This document shows, in pieces, positions 17,291-27,044 of a DNA stretch of 64,000 nt. The translations under genes and the position numbers were made by a program. Under the pieces are notes generated by a model. The model made no database searches and was not told the DNA's origin. It saw nothing but the letters and a program-made list of their open reading frames with translations. The stretch is from Spirulina subsalsa PCC 9445. GTDB lineage: Bacteria; Cyanobacteriota; Cyanobacteriia; Cyanobacteriales; Spirulinaceae. The first letter of the stretch is position 1, and each line of letters opens with the position of its first letter. The stretch spans positions 4,562,121 to 4,626,120 of the forward strand of contig NZ_JH980292.1 in the NCBI RefSeq assembly GCF_000314005.1, in the 5' to 3' direction.

Positions 17291-18308
17291 GAGTTTTATG
17301 ACGGATTTAGGGCAGTTGGTCGGAGATTTGGGGGAACAGGGTCTGTTGCGAATCGTGCAAAGGTTCTGTTCTAATCCCCTCATTGGCGATGATGGGGCGA
17401 TTTTGTCGGTTTCCCCCGGTCATTCCCTGGTGGTGACGACAGATTCTTTTGTCGATGGGGTGCATTTTTGCGATCGCACCCTCTCCCCTTTTGATGTAGG
17501 TTGGCGAGTGACGGCGGCGAATCTTTCCGATTTAGCGGCGATGGGGGCAAAACCCCTCGGGATTACGGTAAGTTTAACGCTACCCAGTGTTTTACCCTCG
17601 GCTTGGGTCAAGGAGCTATATGAGGGCATCAACGCCTGTCTGACTCAATATGATACCCCTCTGATAGGGGGAGATTTATCTAGGGGGTCTTTGGTAACGG
17701 TAACGATCACCGCCTTGGGGGAAACCCTGCCCCACCGGGTCATTCGTCGGGATTCTGCCCAAGTGGGGGATGCCATAGTAGTGACGGGCTATCATGGGGG
17801 GTCTAAAGCGGGTCTAGAACTGTTGCTGGCGCCTCAATGGGGGGAGCAGTTAACCCCGCGTCAACGCCAGCACCTGATTGAATGTCATCAACACCCCCGC
17901 CCCCGTTTAGATGTGTTGCCCCAATTGTGGAAGTTGGACGAAAGCCTACATCTTGCGGGAATGGATAGTAGTGATGGTTTGGGGGATGCGATCGCCCAAA
18001 TTTGTCGCGCTAGTCAGGTCGGAGCCGTCATCGACTTATCTCGCATCCCCATCCCCGAAGGTTTCGCTCATTGGCTTGACACTGAAACCCTCTGGAATTG
18101 GGTCTTTTACGGTGGAGAAGATTTTGAACTGGTTCTCTGTCTGACCCCGACTTTAGCCCAGAGTTTAGTCAAAAATCTAGGCTCACCCGCCGCTATTATT
18201 GGCCGGATTACTGTCTCTCCCCACATTCTCTTACAAAATGCCCAAGGGGAAACTTTACCCCAAACTCTAAGTCTGGATCGGGGTTTTCAACATTATGCCC
18301 TCGATTAA
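17289..18308 (+). CDS. thiL: Thiamine-monophosphate kinase
   Basis: ThiL phosphorylates thiamine monophosphate to the cofactor thiamine diphosphate. The PurM-like fold shows FCSNPLIGDDGAIL, the metal-binding TTDSFVDGVHF, the DVGWRVTAANLSDLAAMGAKP signature, split in two helices, and GMDSSDGLGDAIAQICR; the C-terminal GEDFELV is also conserved. Three in-frame ATGs occur at 17274, 17289 and 17298. The first falls in a dispersed repeat shared with 54194-54270, so I use 17289. The length of 339 residues is usual. The gene nearly abuts yebC, which runs towards it. TPP made here is the cofactor for NifJ, but no genetic linkage is implied. Confidence 0.92.
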   Translation: MSFMTDLGQLVGDLGEQGLLRIVQRFCSNPLIGDDGAILSVSPGHSLVVTTDSFVDGVHFCDRTLSPFDVGWRVTAANLSDLAAMGAKPLGITVSLTLPSVLPSAWVKELYEGINACLTQYDTPLIGGDLSRGSLVTVTITALGETLPHRVIRRDSAQVGDAIVVTGYHGGSKAGLELLLAPQWGEQLTPRQRQHLIECHQHPRPRLDVLPQLWKLDESLHLAGMDSSDGLGDAIAQICRASQVGAVIDLSRIPIPEGFAHWLDTETLWNWVFYGGEDFELVLCLTPTLAQSLVKNLGSPAAIIGRITVSPHILLQNAQGETLPQTLSLDRGFQHYALD

Positions 18309-18310
18309 GC

Positions 18311-19075
18311 TCAAGAAACCATCGCTAAACACTCCTCGTTTAACTCAAAATTCGCCGTCACATTCTGCACATCATCCAAAGATTCTAAAGCGTCCATTAA
18401 TTTAAGCAGCGATCGCATTTGTTCAGGATCCGTCACCTCTACCGTAGTATTGGGAATCCAGCGTAACTCAACCTCCTTCACCGGAAAATCCTGCTCTTGT
18501 AAGGTTTTTTGCAGAGATTCCAAATCACTCACCGGACTATAAACCTCCGCCCCCGGATTCTGGGGATCATCACTTAACTCGTAACTATCCGCCCCCCCTT
18601 CCAGAGCAATCTCCAATAGCTGATCCTCGTTAATTTCCCCCTCTAACGTCACAACCCCTTTTTGCTCAAACATCCAACTCACGCAGCCCGTCTCCCCCAA
18701 ATTGCCGCCATTTTTACTAAACGCCGCCCGCAAATCCGCCGCCGTGCGGTTGCGATTATCGGTAAAGGCTTCAATCAGGATAGCCACACCCCCCACCCCA
18801 TAGCCCTCATAGCGAATTTCCTCATAACTCGCGTCATCACTGCTATAGGTTCCGGCACCTTTGGCGATCGCACGGTCAATATTATCATTGGGAATCCCCG
18901 CCGCCTTCGCCTTCTCAATGGCCGTCCGCAATTGAAAATTCCCCGCCGGATCCGGAATCCCATGACGTGCGGCCACAATAATAGCACGGGAAAGTTGCGT
19001 AAACGTTTTCCCCTTTTTCGCGTCCACTCGTGCCTTTTGTCGCTTAATATTTGCCCACTTACTATGACCCGCCAC
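18311..19075 (-). CDS. yebC: YebC/PmpR-family (TACO1) regulator
   Basis: A 254-residue YebC-family protein, beginning AGHSKWANIKRQKARVDAKKGK from a GTG codon and containing NIDRAIAKGAG, EEIRYEGYGVGGVAILIEA, split around the YEGYGPGG-like motif, and an acidic C-terminal domain. Members have been described as DNA-binding regulators in some bacteria and as ribosome-associated factors easing stalling in others; TACO1 is the mitochondrial relative. Which role applies here cannot be read from sequence. It converges on thiL with only 2 bases between the stops and no room for a separate terminator. Confidence 0.93.
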   Translation of the reverse strand: MAGHSKWANIKRQKARVDAKKGKTFTQLSRAIIVAARHGIPDPAGNFQLRTAIEKAKAAGIPNDNIDRAIAKGAGTYSSDDASYEEIRYEGYGVGGVAILIEAFTDNRNRTAADLRAAFSKNGGNLGETGCVSWMFEQKGVVTLEGEINEDQLLEIALEGGADSYELSDDPQNPGAEVYSPVSDLESLQKTLQEQDFPVKEVELRWIPNTTVEVTDPEQMRSLLKLMDALESLDDVQNVTANFELNEECLAMVS

Positions 19076-19175
19076 GCTTCCTTTAACCCTCCTATTGGTT
19101 ATTCTGTCAATTGTCTAACGGCAAAGATAGCAAGTTTTCCCGCTTTTTGGGAAGTGCTAGAATAGTCCCAACACC

Positions 19176-21962
19176 ATGGGGAGACAAAAAATTGTGACCC
19201 AACCCAGCAACTCACCCCGACTGAATCCTAGACAGGGCAACCGAATCTATTGGCTGATCATTGGAGTCACCATAGCCCTTTTCATCGTCCTGTTCAGCAT
19301 TAGCCCCTTAATCCATCTATTAACTGAATCCTGGTGGTTTACAGAAGTGGGATTTTCCCAAGTCTTTTGGCTCCGTTTTTGGGGCCAATCCCTCTCTTGG
19401 TTGATGGTCTTCCTCCTCACAGTGGGCTTCTGGTGGGCAAACTACCGCTACGCCATGTTTCTCACCCGTTACAGTCGCTTTCAGTTTGTCCCCCCCGGCG
19501 GATCCCCCAACCTCATCAACTACACCGTCAATCTGAGCGCACTCGTGGCCATTGGGGTGATTGCCTTGGGTGTGGCGGGTTTTAACTCCGAAGCCTGGTT
19601 AACCATTTTAAAAGCCATCCATGCCACCCCCTTTAATCAGACCGATCCTCTGTATCAAAAGGATGTCAGCTTTTATTTCTTCCAACTTCCCCTTTACGAA
19701 GGCCTGAGAAATTTGTGCTTTACCCTGATTGTGGGGGCCTTAGCCATTTCTATTCCCGTCTATGTATTGAAAGGGAGTCTAGATATGGGGCGCGGCCTGC
19801 AAAATTTAGTCGTCGGTCCGGTGAAAACCCATCTCATGCTATTGTTGGCAGCATTGATCTTGTTAGTAGCCGCCGGGACTTGGTTAGACCGTTTCCAACT
19901 CCTTTACTCCCCCAGTGGGGTAGTATTTGGGGCAGGTTATACCGACACCCATAGTCGCCTGTTGGGGTTGAATATTATGGCAGGGGTGGGGGTTTTGGTA
20001 GCGGGTGCGATCGCCTTCCTCGCCTTCCGCAACGGCTTACTCTGGATGAGTCTAAGCCTTGGGGGCTATCTTCTCCTCGCCCTCATCTTCCAAGGCCTCA
20101 TCCCCAGCTTTGAGCAACAATTTAGCGTAACCCCCAACGAACTCACCCGCGAAAGACCCTATATTGAGCATAATCTCACCTTTACCCGCCACGCCTACGG
20201 ATTAGATGACATTGCCACCATCCCCTACCCCGTCGAGGATAACCTCACCCGCCAAGACCTAGAAACCAACGAAGCCACCATTCGCAACATTCGCCTCTGG
20301 GACTATCGCCCCATCCTCAGCACCTATCGCCAACTGCAAGAAATCCGCCTCTACTACCGTTTTAACGATGTCGATGTTGACCGCTACACCCTCAATGGAA
20401 ACTATCGGCAAGTCATGTTATCCGGGCGAGAATTAGCCTATCGTCAAGTCCCGGAACGGGCGCAAACTTGGGTCAACGAGCGGTTAAAATACACCCACGG
20501 TTACGGTGCCGTCATGAGTCCCGTTAATCAAGTCACCCCCCAAGGACTCCCCCACTTCTTCATTAAAGATATTCCCCCCGTTTCAGAAGTCGATATCCCC
20601 CTAGACCAGCCCCGTATCTACTACGGAGAAGAGACACAGCACTACATCTTTACCGGGATGGGAACCGATGAATTTGACTATCCCTTGGGCAATGATAACG
20701 CCGCCTATCGTTACACAGGCAAGGGAGGAGTTCCCCTCAAGAGTTGGTGGCACCGTTTAGCCTATGCCTTAGACTTTAATAACCTGAAAACCCTCATTTC
20801 CGGGTACTTTACCCCAGACTCCCGCATTCTCTACCATCGGGAAATTACCGACCGCGTGGGACGGATTGCCCCCTTCCTGACCCTTGACCACGACCCCTAT
20901 TTGGTCTTGCGGGAGGGACGGATGCAGTGGGTGATTGATGCTTATACAATGGGCGATCGCTACCCCTACTCAGAACCCCTCTATCGCCTACAACGCTTTG
21001 GCCTCAATCCCGTACAACGCAAGGGCATGATCCGGGGGTTTAACTATATGCGCAACTCTGTAAAAGTCCTCGTTGATGCCTATGATGGCACCGTGCAGTT
21101 TTTCGCCGTCGATGAACAAGATCCCCTCCTCGCCACCTATCGCCAAATTTTCCCCGATTTATTCATTAATCAGTTAGAAGTCCCCGACGATTTACGCTCT
21201 CATTTCCGCTATCCCTTAGACTTGTTTTTCATGCAGGCGCAAATGTACTTGGTCTATCACATGACCAATCCCGAAGTTTTCTACAATCAAGAGGATCTCT
21301 GGCGCTTTCCCATTCAACAGTATGAAGGGAAAGAAGAAGTCATGCAGCCCTATTATTTAATCATGCGCCTGCCCGATTCTGAGCAAGAGGAATTTCTCCT
21401 AGTCTTACCCTTCACCCCCGGCAATCGAGATAATATGATTGCTTGGATGGCCACCCGTTGCGATGGGGAAAACTACGGTTCTTCCCTCTTGTATGAATTT
21501 CCTAAACAAGAATTAGTCTATGGCCCCCGACAAATCGAAGCCAGAATTGATCAAGATCCCGTGATTTCCCCTCAATTAACCCTGTGGAGTCAGGAAGGGT
21601 CTAGAGTCATTCGCGGGGATTTATTTATTATCCCCATTGAACAATCTTTATTGTACGTTGAGCCTGTTTTTTTACGCTCTGAACAGGGCGGACTCCCGGA
21701 ACTCAAGCGGGTGATTGTGGTTTTTGGGGAAAAAATTGTTATGGAAGAAACCTTAGAACAAGCTTTAAATGCTGTCTTTGGAGTGACACCCGTTTCTACC
21801 CCTGCACCCACCCCCGTAGATTCCACCCTTGACCCCGATTTAGCCCGTCAAGCCCTCGAAACCTACCAACAGGCACAGGATGCCCTCCGCAATGGCAACT
21901 GGGCGGAATATGGCCGTTTACACAGTGAGTTAGAGCAGCTTTTATTGCGGTTGAATCAGTAG
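19176..21962 (+). CDS. UPF0182 family membrane protein
   Basis: A 928-residue protein with about seven hydrophobic helices in the first 320 residues (for example WLIIGVTIALFIVLFSI and LLLAALILLVAAGTWL) and a large, probably extracytoplasmic domain beyond. Diagnostic UPF0182 stretches include ESWWFTEVGFSQVFW, FYFFQLPLYEGL, ERPYIEHNLTFTRHAYGLD and PHFFIKDIPPVSE. The tail is Pro/Thr-rich followed by a helical ADxAxQAxxDALxxGNWAEYG-type segment. The family is widespread in cyanobacteria and actinobacteria and its role is unknown. The gene is 100 bases from divergently transcribed yebC. Start ATG 19176 is plausible but has no strong ribosome binding site. Confidence 0.9.
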   Translation: MGRQKIVTQPSNSPRLNPRQGNRIYWLIIGVTIALFIVLFSISPLIHLLTESWWFTEVGFSQVFWLRFWGQSLSWLMVFLLTVGFWWANYRYAMFLTRYSRFQFVPPGGSPNLINYTVNLSALVAIGVIALGVAGFNSEAWLTILKAIHATPFNQTDPLYQKDVSFYFFQLPLYEGLRNLCFTLIVGALAISIPVYVLKGSLDMGRGLQNLVVGPVKTHLMLLLAALILLVAAGTWLDRFQLLYSPSGVVFGAGYTDTHSRLLGLNIMAGVGVLVAGAIAFLAFRNGLLWMSLSLGGYLLLALIFQGLIPSFEQQFSVTPNELTRERPYIEHNLTFTRHAYGLDDIATIPYPVEDNLTRQDLETNEATIRNIRLWDYRPILSTYRQLQEIRLYYRFNDVDVDRYTLNGNYRQVMLSGRELAYRQVPERAQTWVNERLKYTHGYGAVMSPVNQVTPQGLPHFFIKDIPPVSEVDIPLDQPRIYYGEETQHYIFTGMGTDEFDYPLGNDNAAYRYTGKGGVPLKSWWHRLAYALDFNNLKTLISGYFTPDSRILYHREITDRVGRIAPFLTLDHDPYLVLREGRMQWVIDAYTMGDRYPYSEPLYRLQRFGLNPVQRKGMIRGFNYMRNSVKVLVDAYDGTVQFFAVDEQDPLLATYRQIFPDLFINQLEVPDDLRSHFRYPLDLFFMQAQMYLVYHMTNPEVFYNQEDLWRFPIQQYEGKEEVMQPYYLIMRLPDSEQEEFLLVLPFTPGNRDNMIAWMATRCDGENYGSSLLYEFPKQELVYGPRQIEARIDQDPVISPQLTLWSQEGSRVIRGDLFIIPIEQSLLYVEPVFLRSEQGGLPELKRVIVVFGEKIVMEETLEQALNAVFGVTPVSTPAPTPVDSTLDPDLARQALETYQQAQDALRNGNWAEYGRLHSELEQLLLRLNQ

Positions 21963-22008
21963 GGATGGGGGAAGAGGGAATAAGCAATAATTATCAACTC
22001 CCTCTCTC

Positions 22009-22040
22009 CCGACTCTCGGACTTTTTTAGCAAACCCTAAC
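22009..22040. repeat. Short repeat at the sbcD-like gene end (AGCAAACCCTA type)
   Basis: ACTCTCGGACTTTTTTAGCA then AACCCTA resembles ACTCTCAGACTTATTCAGCA then AGCCCTA at 48481-48508. Both touch the stop codon of a minus-strand gene. GGGCTTGCTGAATAA-like ends are common in insertion-sequence termini, so these may be IS end relics. Confidence 0.4.
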
Positions 22041-23253
22041 AATTCAACAAACTATGAGCCGCTTCTAACATAGCCTCAGAAATGTCTCGTAGGTCTTCCC
22101 GATTATCTAGATAAGCTTGTAAAGCATCTAAAGGGTCTAAAGAGCGATTAACGGCTAATTCCGGAAGACGAGGACGGGCTAATTGACTGACTAACTCAGG
22201 ACGAATGGTAAAAGAATGAGCCGTTTGTAACGCCTCTTGCAACGCTCCGGTTTCAATGAGGTCTAACTGTTCAGAACGTAACTTGTAAATCAAACGCACT
22301 ACAGCATCTTGAATAGCGCGTTTTTGGATAGCCTTTAAGATAACAGCTTGGGGATCTTCTTCTTCTGTAACGTCTACTTCAATTGTGCAGAAATCTCGGG
22401 CAGGGACAGGATGAAACTCCCAACGAACTGCTCTCTTTTTTACCTCAACGAAAACATAGCCTTTTTGTTCTTTTTCTTCACTGAAATCCACTCGCTCAAT
22501 ACTGCCCGGATACACAATAGGAGGGTCATTATTCGGGTTAAGATTTTGATGTTTATGAACATGACCTAATGCGACATACTCCCATTCTGGGCGAATTAAT
22601 AAAGAAACGGGAATCGTGAAGCCTTTGCCCACGGCTAAAAAGCGTTCTGCTCCTAAATTAGCCCGATCAGCCATTAAATGGGCTAATAAAACTGTAGGAA
22701 TATCTGGATCTAAACGGCGAATTTCTCCCTCTAAAGCAGGTTGTAACCGTTCAATTAATAAATCGTTGACTTCTGCTACTGATAAACCTTCGGTGTCAGG
22801 GCGAGTTAATAGAGTCGAGTGGGTTAACCAAGGAAGAGTAATGACTTGAATCTTGCCTGATTTTGTCTGGATACAATGGGTATCTAATTTATCCCCTACA
22901 ATAAATCTCGGTACCCCTAAAGTGCGATAAATACATAAACTCGCCCCGCCATTTCCCTGGGAATGTTGATCATGATTGCCTACTAATAAAACCGTGGGAA
23001 TATCGGCATCTACTAAACGGCGAAATTGACTAGCAAAAGCTTCTTGAACATAAGGGGGCGGCGTAGCATCCGGGAAAGCATCACCCCCAAATAATACCAG
23101 ATCAACTGGATTGTTAATCGCGTGATCAATACAACAGCTTAAGGTATGAATAAAGTCTTCTAAACGGCTATTAATGCCCGTTTCTGGATTAATGCGACCG
23201 TGGGAAAAACTACTCCCCATGTGAATATCAGAAAGATGGAGAATTTTAATCAT
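22036..23253 (-). CDS. sbcD: SbcD/Mre11-type exonuclease, metallophosphoesterase subunit
   Basis: This 405-residue protein has all the Mre11/SbcD metal-binding motifs: LSDIHMG at 7-13, FGGDAFPD near 56, VGNHDQH near 94 and ALGHVHKHQ near 226, with a C-terminal capping domain. SbcD works with the SbcC ATPase to open hairpin and protein-blocked DNA ends. No sbcC lies beside it in this window, which is common in cyanobacteria. A stand-alone YhaO-type phosphoesterase is the main alternative. The ATG at 23253 is immediately preceded by an A/T-rich spacer without a clear Shine-Dalgarno motif. Confidence 0.82.
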   Translation of the reverse strand: MIKILHLSDIHMGSSFSHGRINPETGINSRLEDFIHTLSCCIDHAINNPVDLVLFGGDAFPDATPPPYVQEAFASQFRRLVDADIPTVLLVGNHDQHSQGNGGASLCIYRTLGVPRFIVGDKLDTHCIQTKSGKIQVITLPWLTHSTLLTRPDTEGLSVAEVNDLLIERLQPALEGEIRRLDPDIPTVLLAHLMADRANLGAERFLAVGKGFTIPVSLLIRPEWEYVALGHVHKHQNLNPNNDPPIVYPGSIERVDFSEEKEQKGYVFVEVKKRAVRWEFHPVPARDFCTIEVDVTEEEDPQAVILKAIQKRAIQDAVVRLIYKLRSEQLDLIETGALQEALQTAHSFTIRPELVSQLARPRLPELAVNRSLDPLDALQAYLDNREDLRDISEAMLEAAHSLLNC

Positions 23254-23422
23254 GATTCAGGCGGTGTGTCTCAGAGGCAGGTGATATAGTAATCCTATTA
23301 TAGAGCAATCCTAAAGGGGTTGTGGTCGGGTAAATTGATGAATTCCCTCTAGGATAGGGGTTAATGTTGCCTAAATATTACAATTTGAATCTATTAATGC
23401 TTGAACTTAATTGATAATAGCC

Positions 23423-24214
23423 ATGATAACCAAGGATCATAATTACTATATCTATAGTCGTGAAGAAATTGTCCAGTATTACGCTCAATTAAATCAACTC
23501 CAACCCGCAGAAAGGGCAATCCTCCAACAGTTACAAGGTAAACTCTCGGGGATGAAAATGTTAGATATAGGGGTAGGAGGAGGACGCACAACGGCTCATT
23601 TTGCTCCGCGAGTAGGGAGTTATTTAGGTATTGATTACGCTCCAGAGATGATTGCTTCTTGTCAAGCCCGATTCGCTAATTCTGAGCAAGATTTAAAGTT
23701 TTTACTCTGTGACGCTCGACAGATGGATTGTTTTGTTGAGAATAGTTTTGATTTTATTTTATTTAGTTTTAATGGCATTGATTATATGTCTCACGCAGAA
23801 CGTTTACAGGTTTTAGAACAAGTCAGTCGTGTGGGAAAATCAGGAGGTTATTTCTGTTTTTCTAGCCACAATTTACAAGGGATTGAGCAGGGTTTGCAAG
23901 GGAAAAACCAATGGAGTTGGAATCCTATCACAACCTATGCAAATTGGGTAATGTGGGGGGTATTTCGTCTGTTTAATCTCTCGGTTCAGTTTGCCACAAT
24001 TGCCGATAGTCCTTATTTAATTCTGCGGGATGAGTCTCATAATTTTCGCTTAAAAACCTATTATATTCGCCCTCAAGCCCAGCTTGAACAGTTAGAACCT
24101 CATTTTGAGGATATCCAGATTTATGGCTGGAATCAGGAGGAAAGAATTCAGGATGAGTCGGATTTGTTAGGGAATGGTGCTTTTTGGCTTTATTATTTGT
24201 GCCGGATTCCTTAA
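23423..24214 (+). CDS. Class I SAM-dependent methyltransferase
   Basis: The 263-residue protein has motif I as MLDIGVGGGRTTAHFAP at about 47-63, the acidic end of strand 2 in YLGIDYAPEMI and motif II DFILFSFNGIDYM, the pattern of small-molecule methyltransferases of the UbiE/Methyltransf_25 group. The YYxRPQAQLEQLEPHFEDIQIYG ending resembles proteins annotated as class I methyltransferases near sugar genes. The substrate is unknown. ATG 23423 is preferred over TTG 23411. It lies 240 bases upstream of a GH13 enzyme on the same strand; no shared operon signal was found. Confidence 0.85.
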   Translation: MITKDHNYYIYSREEIVQYYAQLNQLQPAERAILQQLQGKLSGMKMLDIGVGGGRTTAHFAPRVGSYLGIDYAPEMIASCQARFANSEQDLKFLLCDARQMDCFVENSFDFILFSFNGIDYMSHAERLQVLEQVSRVGKSGGYFCFSSHNLQGIEQGLQGKNQWSWNPITTYANWVMWGVFRLFNLSVQFATIADSPYLILRDESHNFRLKTYYIRPQAQLEQLEPHFEDIQIYGWNQEERIQDESDLLGNGAFWLYYLCRIP

Positions 24215-24453
24215 TACAGTCCATTGTGAGTGATTAGTAGTTATCAACTATTAACTATTAATCTTTACTTATTAATTTTAAAGGGGAAAGACAGGGGGCA
24301 AGTGGTAGCAGAAGATACAGTATACCGGGGTCAATACGGAGGAAAGGCGATTAGAACATGGCTCAGGATGACTGGAGCGTTTGGCCTCACGGAAGAACCT
24401 GCTAGACTGGATAGGACAAAAATGTTACTGAACCGTTACAAAGAGACTGAATC

Positions 24454-26940
24454 GTGCTATTGCAAACAAAACCTTCGGTGCAACTGGTTGAAACCGAAAC
24501 TCACAAACTGATTGACTGGGTAAATCAAGTTGAACATTCCGAGCAAACTATTTTTGAGCGGGCCCAGATGTTGGCGACTAAACTGGGCGCTCATTACCGC
24601 CCCGATGGACTGGTAGAAATTGGCTTTTGGACTCCCTTACTCATTGCGCAGGTGATGCGTAAGATGGAGATTTATCTAGAAGTTTTAACGCCGATTGATG
24701 ACATTGATCTGCGGGCAACTGAACAGATTGTTCATTTTCGGCGCGATCGCATTAACCTCATCCAACAAGGAGAATTTCACTGGGGCGTTGTCGAAGGGAT
24801 GAATCCCGGTAGTCGTGACCAAATTGGCTCCTTTTATTGGTTACGCTACATCGACCAAAACGACCAATTACAAGCCATTCGGGACCCTCTGGCCTATTCC
24901 CTGCCCTACGGAGTCTTTGCCCCGGCCGAACTCTACGATATGGAACGTTTACAAAACGAACGGCAGGATTTAGATTATATTCGTCGCACCAGTGCCTCAG
25001 CCCTCCCGGATAAGGAGCAACTGGCCTTAGCGAAAGCTACCCCCCGCATTCCCCGGATACGCGCCCCCCACAATATCCTACAACTCCACATCGGCACAGC
25101 TTCAGCCGAGGGAACAATGGAAGGATTGACCCAAATTTATCAGACCATTTCCGACAAAATAACGGCGGGTGTTCCCCTCACCCCGGCTGAGGAAAACTAT
25201 ATTGGTTATGATGCGGTGCAGTTTCTGCCCACAGAACCGACTATTGAATATCGGGATGAATACAGTCCCGAAAGTGAGTTTTTCTCCTTTATGGGGGCTA
25301 AAGATGACATCCTCACCATTGAGTTAACCAAACCCCACACCCAAGACTGGGGCTATGATGTGCCGATTTTAGGCTCTAGTACGACCAATCCCGCACTTTT
25401 AGGCAGTTTACGGCCTGATGAGGTGATTGATCTCATCTCCACCCTGCATAATTTCGCCACTGGACCGATTCAAGTTATTTATGATTTAGTCTATGGTCAC
25501 GCCGATAACCAATCGGAATTATTACTCTCCCGTCAATTCCTAAAAGGGCCGAATATGTACGGTCAGGATTTGAACCATCAATTCCCTATGGTACGGTCAA
25601 TTTTTCTCGAAATGCAGCGTCGAAAAATTAACACAGGAGCCGATGGAATTCGAGTCGATGGCGGCCAAGATTTCCGCTTTTTTAATCCCCTCACCGGACG
25701 GGTAGAATATGATGATGCTTACCTGTTGGCGATGAGTGATTTAGTCCAAGAAATTGAGGGCTGTCAACGGTTATTATTTACCATTTATGAGGATGGTCGT
25801 CCTTGGCCTCAAGAGGGATGGGAGGAGATTTCCACCTATCGAGAGTTGATTGAGCTTAAGCCGGATTCTTACCAGTGGGGGCCGCTCATTTTTGCCCACA
25901 ATACCCCTACTTTAAAAGGGTTTTGGGAGCGTAAATGGCGCAGAGTGTGTGAGGTGATTTATCAAGGGGAAAATTGGATTACAGGCTGCGCTAATCATGA
26001 CACAGTACGGCGGGGCAATCAAGTAGACCCAGAGGCAGATATTAACTGGAACTTGGGGCATAATTTAGCCCAAGTGTTGCGCAATGCCTATGATAATCAT
26101 GCCGTGACCTTGTGGGTCTATGGCTTTAGTCCGGGCTTACCGATGGATTTTATTAATGCCACCATGCACGCGCCTTGGATGTTTTTCCGCAATACGGATG
26201 AACGGTATGGGGTGAAAGTAGTTTCGGAAGAAATTGGCTTTTTAGATTGGCAGATTACCCCCGAAATTTATCAAAAAAGAAATCATTTTACCCGTTTGAA
26301 ACATTTAGGGTTTAAACGGCTGGATGATGTGCGGGAGTTTGGCAAAGCGTTGCAAACTATTATGGAACAAAAAGATTACAACATTTCTGAGGTTGTGAAA
26401 GCCGTTCGTTTATGTATGGAGGGGCAGGAAGAAGCTTGCGAAATCCCCAAAATTAAAGCACTCAATCGTTCAGGAATGTTGCGTTTTTTGGGCAAATTAG
26501 ATTTAGACCGTTTAAAGTCTTTTGCTCGTCTATTTATGGAAGATTGTTATGAGATTTGTAACGTCTCCCATTATAGTTACCATCTGAAGCCAGAACAGAC
26601 CCAATTTAACCTGAGTTTGCGCAATTTCCGCCATCAACATCCGTGGTTGCGGCGCAATTTGGCAGGGATGGATCAGTTTAATAAACACAGTGAAGAAAAT
26701 GCCACGGTGTTTTATGGGGTGCGGAGTAATCCCGAACAAATTGAGGATTCTGTCCTGATGGTTGCCCACATGGGTGGAGATCCGGTAACAGTGGAATTGG
26801 AGGAATGGTTACAAGTGGATATGAGCCAGTGGGAAATAGCGATCGCCTCCCCCGGTCTTCAGATTAAAAACCTGAAAAAGTTCAAACTTAAGGACTCTCA
26901 AGGGGTTTTATTCCGACTATCGCCCCAGATGAGCGCTTAA
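24454..26940 (+). CDS. gghA: GH13-like glycoside hydrolase, probable glucosylglycerol hydrolase (GghA type)
   Basis: This 828-residue protein has the conserved amylase regions in order: I, DLVYGHADN at 344-352; II, GADGIRVDGGQDF with nucleophile Asp402; III, IYEDGRP with Glu446 as candidate acid; IV, CANHDTVRR with Asp516. The N-terminal 200 residues are unlike ordinary amylases and resemble the cyanobacterial family described as glucosylglycerol hydrolases, which break down the compatible solute glucosylglycerol when salt stress is relieved. That assignment is from memory of the family and needs a search. Translation starts at GTG 24454. The window contains no GgpS or GgpP synthesis genes. 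Confidence 0.6.
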   Translation: MLLQTKPSVQLVETETHKLIDWVNQVEHSEQTIFERAQMLATKLGAHYRPDGLVEIGFWTPLLIAQVMRKMEIYLEVLTPIDDIDLRATEQIVHFRRDRINLIQQGEFHWGVVEGMNPGSRDQIGSFYWLRYIDQNDQLQAIRDPLAYSLPYGVFAPAELYDMERLQNERQDLDYIRRTSASALPDKEQLALAKATPRIPRIRAPHNILQLHIGTASAEGTMEGLTQIYQTISDKITAGVPLTPAEENYIGYDAVQFLPTEPTIEYRDEYSPESEFFSFMGAKDDILTIELTKPHTQDWGYDVPILGSSTTNPALLGSLRPDEVIDLISTLHNFATGPIQVIYDLVYGHADNQSELLLSRQFLKGPNMYGQDLNHQFPMVRSIFLEMQRRKINTGADGIRVDGGQDFRFFNPLTGRVEYDDAYLLAMSDLVQEIEGCQRLLFTIYEDGRPWPQEGWEEISTYRELIELKPDSYQWGPLIFAHNTPTLKGFWERKWRRVCEVIYQGENWITGCANHDTVRRGNQVDPEADINWNLGHNLAQVLRNAYDNHAVTLWVYGFSPGLPMDFINATMHAPWMFFRNTDERYGVKVVSEEIGFLDWQITPEIYQKRNHFTRLKHLGFKRLDDVREFGKALQTIMEQKDYNISEVVKAVRLCMEGQEEACEIPKIKALNRSGMLRFLGKLDLDRLKSFARLFMEDCYEICNVSHYSYHLKPEQTQFNLSLRNFRHQHPWLRRNLAGMDQFNKHSEENATVFYGVRSNPEQIEDSVLMVAHMGGDPVTVELEEWLQVDMSQWEIAIASPGLQIKNLKKFKLKDSQGVLFRLSPQMSA

Positions 26941-27044
26941 ACTCGTGAAGTTTGGGATTATCATTGGCTCAAATAATCCCGATTCACAGCCCGCTAGATG
27001 CTTTAAGCTAGAGAAATCGACAGATACACAGGAGTGAGTGCGCT

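Noticed and set aside
24230-24511. 93-codon frame before the GH13 gene
   Set aside because: Random composition, no ribosome binding site, and it runs into the GH13 coding region in another frame.
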